This document shows positions 58,930 to 64,000 of a stretch of 64,000 bases of DNA, one piece after another. Origin of the DNA: Anarhynchus alexandrinus (taxonomy: Eukaryota > Chordata > Aves > Charadriiformes > Charadriidae); the NCBI GenBank assembly GCA_008711295.1, contig VUYV01000178.1, forward strand, positions 1,475,836-1,539,835, in the 5' to 3' direction. The notes under the pieces were generated by a model. The model was not told where the DNA came from and did no database searches. It saw nothing but the letters and a program-made list of their open reading frames with translations. Position numbers and translations under genes: made by a program. How positions within the stretch are numbered: position 1 is the first letter of the stretch; the number at the start of each line of letters is the position of its first letter.

Positions 58930-59660
58930 GTTCTTTTGTTATTTTCACAGCCGTGATACATTACCCTTATGACAGTGTAAACACAGCCCTATTCTCTTTA
59001 ATTTTAGTGATAAAAATAAATTGTAAAACATCTGTGATTTGTTGCTGCTAAGAAAAACAGCTAAGATATTTTAGTGAATGGCCTACTTACAGCTATATGG
59101 CAGAATAATGCTAGACTGAAATAATTTCTTAAACATTGTGTGATTACAAGTAATCTTGGAAGTGTAAATTGGCCTTTTGTAATGTTTATTTCAGCTGAAC
59201 TACAGAAATGGTACTTTCTTTTACCCTAATCCTGTTACATTAGAGACGCAAACACAAACCCATTTATCGTAGCATGCAGTGCTAATTTTACAACTGCTTG
59301 AATTATGCTAAGTGATCCTGTGCAGTCTGAGGAACATCAGCAGAGGGTTTGACCTTGCTTCTTTCTGCGATCAGCAAAGTTGAAATTAAAATATCAAGAG
59401 AAACAATTTCTGCAGCAAAATTGTAAAAGTTAATAGAGTTGAATCTACTTTTGCATTCATGTTCCCGTTAAGTCAGTTCTATTCACGTTATATTTCTGAA
59501 GCACATGAAAAAAATAAAGCCACTACTTTTTTGGTATCTTTGATGTAACAGATAAAAGAAAACAGAAGAGCTTTAAATTGAATTTCCTAACTGCATATTT
59601 AATTTGCATTTAATGCAGCAGGTATTGTATGTTAATCAAATTGAAGTTTGCTATTAGAAT
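58930..59660. promoter_or_regulatory. Candidate conserved non-coding block
   Basis: About 700 bases of unique AT-rich DNA without repeats, CpG or open frames. It has an octamer ATTTGCAT at 59602-59609 and many TTAAT/ATTA homeodomain-like cores (for example TTTAATTTTAG and CATATTTAATTTGC). Enhancer or conserved element by look only. Confidence 0.3.
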
Positions 59661-60699
59661 TATTTATTAAGAATGAATCCCTTTGTGTTTGTGGCAGGTG
59701 TTGCCTGATGTATTTAGAAGGGCTGTACAGCACGGGTCAGGGGACGAATTCTGTGCTAGTTTCTATCCCAACCAACTTTCTTTGATTTAGTAGCAGTGTG
59801 GTTGAATTTTGCTAATTTCATGTTGTTTAGGGGAGCTTCTTTTAATTAAAATCAATGGGTTTCTCACAGGGTGGTACTTCTCAAAATGGGCATGGGCATG
59901 AGGTGTTTGTTGAGGCTATGGAGGCGCTGGCTTCTCTGTCGTCATTATGTAGGGAATTTGCGTGCACCGAGTTGGTCAGGCGTTAGGCTGAGACCCGCCT
60001 GTCCGCCGTACCCACGCGTGGGGGTCTTCAGCGCTGCGAATCGCTGAGCGCGGCGTTCAGCCCCTTGTGGAGCTCACCGCTTCAAACGCTTCCAGGTGTG
60101 GGACGATCCGTTGGTTTTTAACATGTTAGTTCTGCTGACGAGACACAGGGAATGGCCGTTGAAGACTCTTCTCCATCCCATATAGTCTAGGGTGTGACCA
60201 GATGCAAAAAACGTGCAAAATTATCAGCCTCAAGTAGTAAAGGAGAATAAATTTTAGATCACAGATAACAGTCTTTCTTTGCCTCCCACCATTGAGCTGA
60301 AATAACACTGGGCTGTAACATAACAAGCTGCCACTGATAGTTACACTGGAATATTCAAAAGAAAACATGTTTTAAGAAGACTTGGTAATCTGATAATATG
60401 TATTTTTAAGGATATATGCAGAAAGGGAAATTGTACTTGTCACTATCTGGATCAATACTTTCAAGAAATCATAATAAATGCTACTTACTGCTACTTAGCA
60501 GAGCATAATTAGTATTCAGTAAACCAATATTAAAATGTACGCTGTGCTTTAAACTGTTTGACTGTATTAGCATTTAAATACCCTATTGTGTATTTGCTAT
60601 TTCTTCTCCTCTTATAAAACTGTATTCTCCAGAGTTCAAAATGATTAATTTCCTTTAGAATATGTACAATGCAAGGATTTAACAATTCCTTGTATTTAA
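59661..60699. other. Unique non-coding sequence
   Basis: AT-rich apart from a short GC-rich part (about 59970-60110). No gene or repeat is recognised. Confidence 0.6.
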
Positions 60700-61020
60700 T
60701 AATTGCTCAGTAGCCAGGCTTATTATTTCGCATAAGCACTTGGGTACAGAGTCATCCAATATTAGGTCAATCATGCTAATAGCGAAATCTGCACAGCGCT
60801 TGCCTTCCCCTCCCGGCCCCGGCTGGCCGGGGAGGACGAGCCGGGCTTCCACCGCGCCAGCGCTGTACGAATTCATTTCACATGTCATCCTTCATTTTCT
60901 GCCTACGAGAACAATTGACAGCCGGATCAGGGGCTTGACATGTCTTCGGAGAGTTTTGCCCTCCGTGGCATTTGCAGACAATAGTACGGCTCTGTCTGAC
61001 AAACAAAACCTTTCTTTTTT
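60700..61020. promoter_or_regulatory. Candidate conserved non-coding block with GC hairpin
   Basis: Mixed sequence holding several TGACAG/TGACAT cores of the MEIS/TGIF type (CAATTGACAGCC, CTTGACATGTC, CACATGTCATCC) and a GC hairpin, CCCCGGC-TG-GCCGGGG (60817-60832). Binding is inferred only from the core words. Confidence 0.25.
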
Positions 61021-61439
61021 TCTTTTTTTTTCCCCCAGCAAGCTGACTTTCCCTTCTCTCGCTCTTGCTCAGGAGCAGCTGTTCCCTCCTGTGCACAAGG
61101 GGCATCAAACACCACCGACGTGGTTTTGAGTTCAGCCCCTGCAGAGTGGCGAAGGGGCTTCCCTCCGCCGCGATGCTTACTTCTGGAAAGTCCTGTATAA
61201 CTCTCGGAAATTATATTCCCTCTTTATCTCCCCTCCCATATAATCTAACCTTTTTTCCCTCCTGCAACTGCGAATGAGTTATTAAATACGTGCCAGCTGA
61301 GCTGGTAGAGTGATTTACATCCCGCGTGCAGGGCTAGCCTTCCGTATGATAAGTGTGCCTGTCTGAGAGATGGAGCTGAAAAGGCAAAGTCTCCAAAAAA
61401 AAGGTGGTGAGGGCACTTTTCTGTGAGCAGAGGGTGTCG
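61021..61439. other. Unique non-coding sequence
   Basis: Begins with a T/C tract (61011-61036). No exon or RNA gene is recognised. Confidence 0.55.
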
Positions 61440-62002
61440 AGAAGATTTGGTAACAGAGACGGGCGTTGGGTTTGGCTGGCTGTAGGGCGGCGCGTCGTGC
61501 CGAGGGGCTGCGTTGCCGCTGGGTGCCGTGTCCCCGAGGGGGCCATGGCGCGGCTGGCGCTGCCCCGGCCCTGGGGCCCGGCGTCCTCTCCAAGGGGCTG
61601 CCCTTGCTCATCTGACAGCCCCGTGCGGAGAGAAAGGGCTTTGAACCGCGTTTTATAGGAAGGAGAGCGAGGCCTGTTAAGGGATCGACGTGGAAAGCCT
61701 GAAATACAGCTCCTCTGTCACTGTTCTTAGACCACAGGGCCAATTTCGTGCATCTTGTGCGACTCTGTTCATCAGATTCTGGGGAAGGAAAACACCCTGC
61801 GGTGGTCCGGTTGTAAAAGCTTCCTCGTACTCGTGTCCGTTATCAAAGGATGTGGTTTGGGGTGTTTTTCCCCTCAGCATTGCTGAGGTAAAAGCGCGTT
61901 TTCCCCTCTCCTCGGCCCCCTCCTGAGGTGGCAGCGTCTCCGGTCAGCCTCGGCCCGCGAGGTTCCCGCTGCGGGCGGCCGCCTTGTCCCCGTGAGGTAA
62001 GA
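61440..62002 (+). promoter_or_regulatory. CpG-rich region ending in a good splice donor (possible first exon)
   Basis: CpG is dense at 61460-61590 and 61895-61996, with a NotI site GCGGCCGC at 61975-61982. At 61994-62002 the sequence reads GAG|GTAAGAG, a near-consensus donor. An island followed by a donor is the usual layout of a vertebrate promoter with a short first exon. No start site, TATA or recognisable coding sequence is present. A CCATGGCG start context at 61543-61550 opens only a 37-codon frame. It is offered as a candidate, not a called gene. Confidence 0.3.
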
Positions 62003-63569
62003 GTGGGGAAATGGCCCGTTGGCCTAAAAACCCGGCAGAAATGTCAGCGGAGGTGGTGGGAGCGTTTTGGCGGGAGGCAGAGGGTCAGCCGTGATCCTTC
62101 CCCGGCACCTGCCGAAGAGAGGGAGGGGGGAGCCGGGCAGAATTCGGCAGCCTGAGGTAAAACGCTGTGATTTTATTTTGGCAAATCCGTCCGTGGACAT
62201 GAAGAAGCGATTAACCAAAGGAACCTCTTTGCTGTTTGCCGTGGAGGTGTTGCTCTGGTGGAAGTTTGGAGATGGGAATGTTTCCTCGTCCCTGCTGTTT
62301 GCAGGGGCAGGGAAGAGAGCTGTTTCCCCACTGAAATAAAAATGTGATTCAGCTTTTTAGCGAGACACAATTAGTAGTTTTTAGGAACAGTTTCCAAGCT
62401 CAGCATTTTTTAAAATACACTAAAATCCATCTTTTCTTTGGTCCAGACATATGAGCAGTTGAAAAGAAAATTGGGGATGGGACTGTAGAAGGAAGGGGCG
62501 AGCCACAAATTTAATAAGGTGTCCTATCAAGTGTTTTTTAAGAGGGTGATGGGTGTCAGTCAGGGGACTGCTGCTGTGCGATGGCAGCGCTCAGTCTCTG
62601 GTGGTGCGCTCGGAAATTCATTTGAGCCCTTGAATTCTCCACCTCTTCTGCCGGAGGGAGAAGGCACCACAGGGGGAAATCACCGCTCCCCTTCTCGGAG
62701 GGTTTTTCTTTGACTTCTTATCTGCATAGGCGTAGGTGATTTGTATTAATGTTCCCCTGAATGACTGAATGACAACCCGGAGTCTGCACCTTTTGAGGCA
62801 CTGTTGTCTGGAAGCGGTATTTCTGCCCACCTGCCTGCGGGAGTCGGGGCTGCTCAGAGCTGTGCTCCCCTGGAGATGCTGTCCGGAGGGGACGTCAGAG
62901 GACCGGGGTCTCAGAACACCCTGGGGAACATCACCAGCGTTGAGGGTTGTAAATGAACACGGGAATGTTTTGCTCGTGGTTCCTGAGTGGTTTTTGTTCC
63001 TCCCCTGCAATCTGATGAAATCTGCCCCGCTACAGGATATTCGCTCTTCTTGCGCATTTGCGTGGCAGGGATGTGAGACTCCCTGCTCAGATGAGCCTCC
63101 CAGTTGGACTTGGTGGACTGAAGGTGTAACTAAAATCCACCCATGGCCTTGCAGTAATATTTTGTTTTTCATAAATGCAGGCTTTCTAGCCTCTGTCAGG
63201 CTGTGCTGCTGAGATGGATAGCCTTGACCAAGCCTGCTGCCTGCTGCGGGCGCAGTATTGATAAGTGCTTAAAGAAGCGCCGTGCATCCTTCTTTATCAA
63301 GGGGATAAGGAAGGGAACAATAGGAGTTGGATTCATATTTGATTTGAATGAGAGGGATTTCTTAGATCCTTCGGTCTAGCTAGGAGATGAGAGATAAGCC
63401 TGACAGAAGAATTGCATATGGTCTCTGAAATACCCGGCGAAACTCTGGTCCCTCTCCCTGTAGGCTACTTAGCCAAGAAACTCAGCCCTGTATCTCGTGT
63501 AGATAAAATTGCCGTCAGATCTGTCTAAACTCTTTCTGCTTTCAGAAAACATGTCACTGAGGTGAAGAT
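62003..63569. other. Unique non-coding sequence
   Basis: 62040-62140 remains GC-rich, then composition is mixed. The 184-codon minus frame at 62618-63172 shows no recognised motif. No RNA gene or repeat family is seen. Confidence 0.55.
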
Positions 63570-63910
63570 TTAAATCGGGCTTTTAAATTCCACTGGTAGT
63601 GGTAAAAACACATTTCACAACACCACATTAATTGGTGAATTACAATTGATTTCCTGTAAAAGCACATATTATGTTCTCAATGATACCACATGACACACCA
63701 TAATTAGTATTGTTACGGTGAATTCTGAATTAATTATTAATGTCTTGCTACTTATTTTAATGCCTCTGCTTGGGTCATTTGCACCTCCGACAAGAAACCG
63801 GCGCTAAGTGCCGCTTTTGTATTTACTTTCACTGTGATCATAACGACTGTTAGCTGAGGGTCTGCTTAAATGGAGTCTAACATTCTTCTTTCTGAAAGAA
63901 AAGGTTGTCC
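63570..63910. promoter_or_regulatory. Candidate conserved non-coding block
   Basis: AT-rich, non-repetitive, without an open frame of note. It has many homeodomain-type cores (CATTAATTGG, CATAATTAG, GAATTAATTATTAATG) in about 150 bases. Enhancer-like composition only. Confidence 0.3.
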
Positions 63911-64000
63911 AGAGCCCGTGGTCCTTCACACGCTGTTGAGCACGCCAGTGGGTGCCTGTTGTGATGGACTTTGTAAAGGCAGTCAGACCACGAGGGTGCA

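Noticed and set aside
61544..61657. Good-context ATG (CCATGGCG) in a CpG-rich region
   Set aside because: Opens only 37 codons before a stop and encodes nothing recognisable.
62618..63172. 184-codon minus-strand open frame
   Set aside because: No motif, no splice sites, likely chance.
1..64000. CRISPR arrays, operons, prokaryotic genes, tRNA or rRNA
   Set aside because: Nothing of the kind is visible; the CR1 copies and overall composition mark vertebrate nuclear DNA.

Overview
The window looks like ordinary non-coding bird (archosaur) nuclear DNA. The best evidence is six truncated CR1 LINE copies, about 2.3 kb in all. Four lie in reverse and two forward, and all keep the CR1 3' end with its TTCTATGATTC tail; CR1 is the dominant avian interspersed repeat. 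Repeat density is otherwise low, GC content is mixed with short CpG-rich patches, and simple repeats are short. Two single N characters sit at homopolymers, so this is assembly-derived sequence. The species cannot be named.

I recognise no host protein-coding exon, tRNA, rRNA or known microRNA. The open frames on both strands are short (up to about 250 codons), overlap each other, and show no family I know. The exceptions are the degraded C-terminal and reverse-transcriptase pieces of CR1 ORF2. The window is therefore most likely the inside of one or more very long introns, or a gene desert. It has several AT-rich stretches, dense in homeodomain-like (TAATTA) and octamer (ATTTGCAT) sites, of the kind often seen as conserved non-coding elements.

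Layout. 0-9 kb: unique sequence with CpG-rich patches, three CR1 copies (2.2, 4.5 and 8.4 kb), a 23-base G run ending in an N, and a 268-base polypurine tract at 7.3 kb. 9-25 kb: mostly unique AT-rich sequence, with a CpG-rich block holding an 11-bp minisatellite at 11.9 kb, a near-perfect 61-nt hairpin at 20.2 kb and a 67-nt hairpin at 24.2 kb. 25-45 kb: two CR1 copies (25.4 and 34.2 kb), CpG-rich patches at 26.7 and 30.5 kb, a strong candidate recursive (zero-length-exon) splice site at 32.4 kb, and a candidate conserved block at 37.3 kb. 45-64 kb: a CpG island with a NotI site at 45.6 kb, a TCTCC satellite at 46.5 kb, AT-rich hairpins and candidate conserved blocks at 49, 59, 61 and 63.6 kb, a CR1 at 54.2 kb, a very old palindromic amniote-type repeat at 56.4 kb, and a CpG-rich patch followed by a good splice donor at 61.4-62.0 kb.

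There is no gene set here working as a system. The most useful leads are the recursive-splice-like site at 32,417/32,418 on the + strand, which would place this DNA in a long intron of a + strand gene, and the 20,226-20,286 hairpin, which could be a small-RNA precursor. Both are inferences from sequence and need expression or conservation data.
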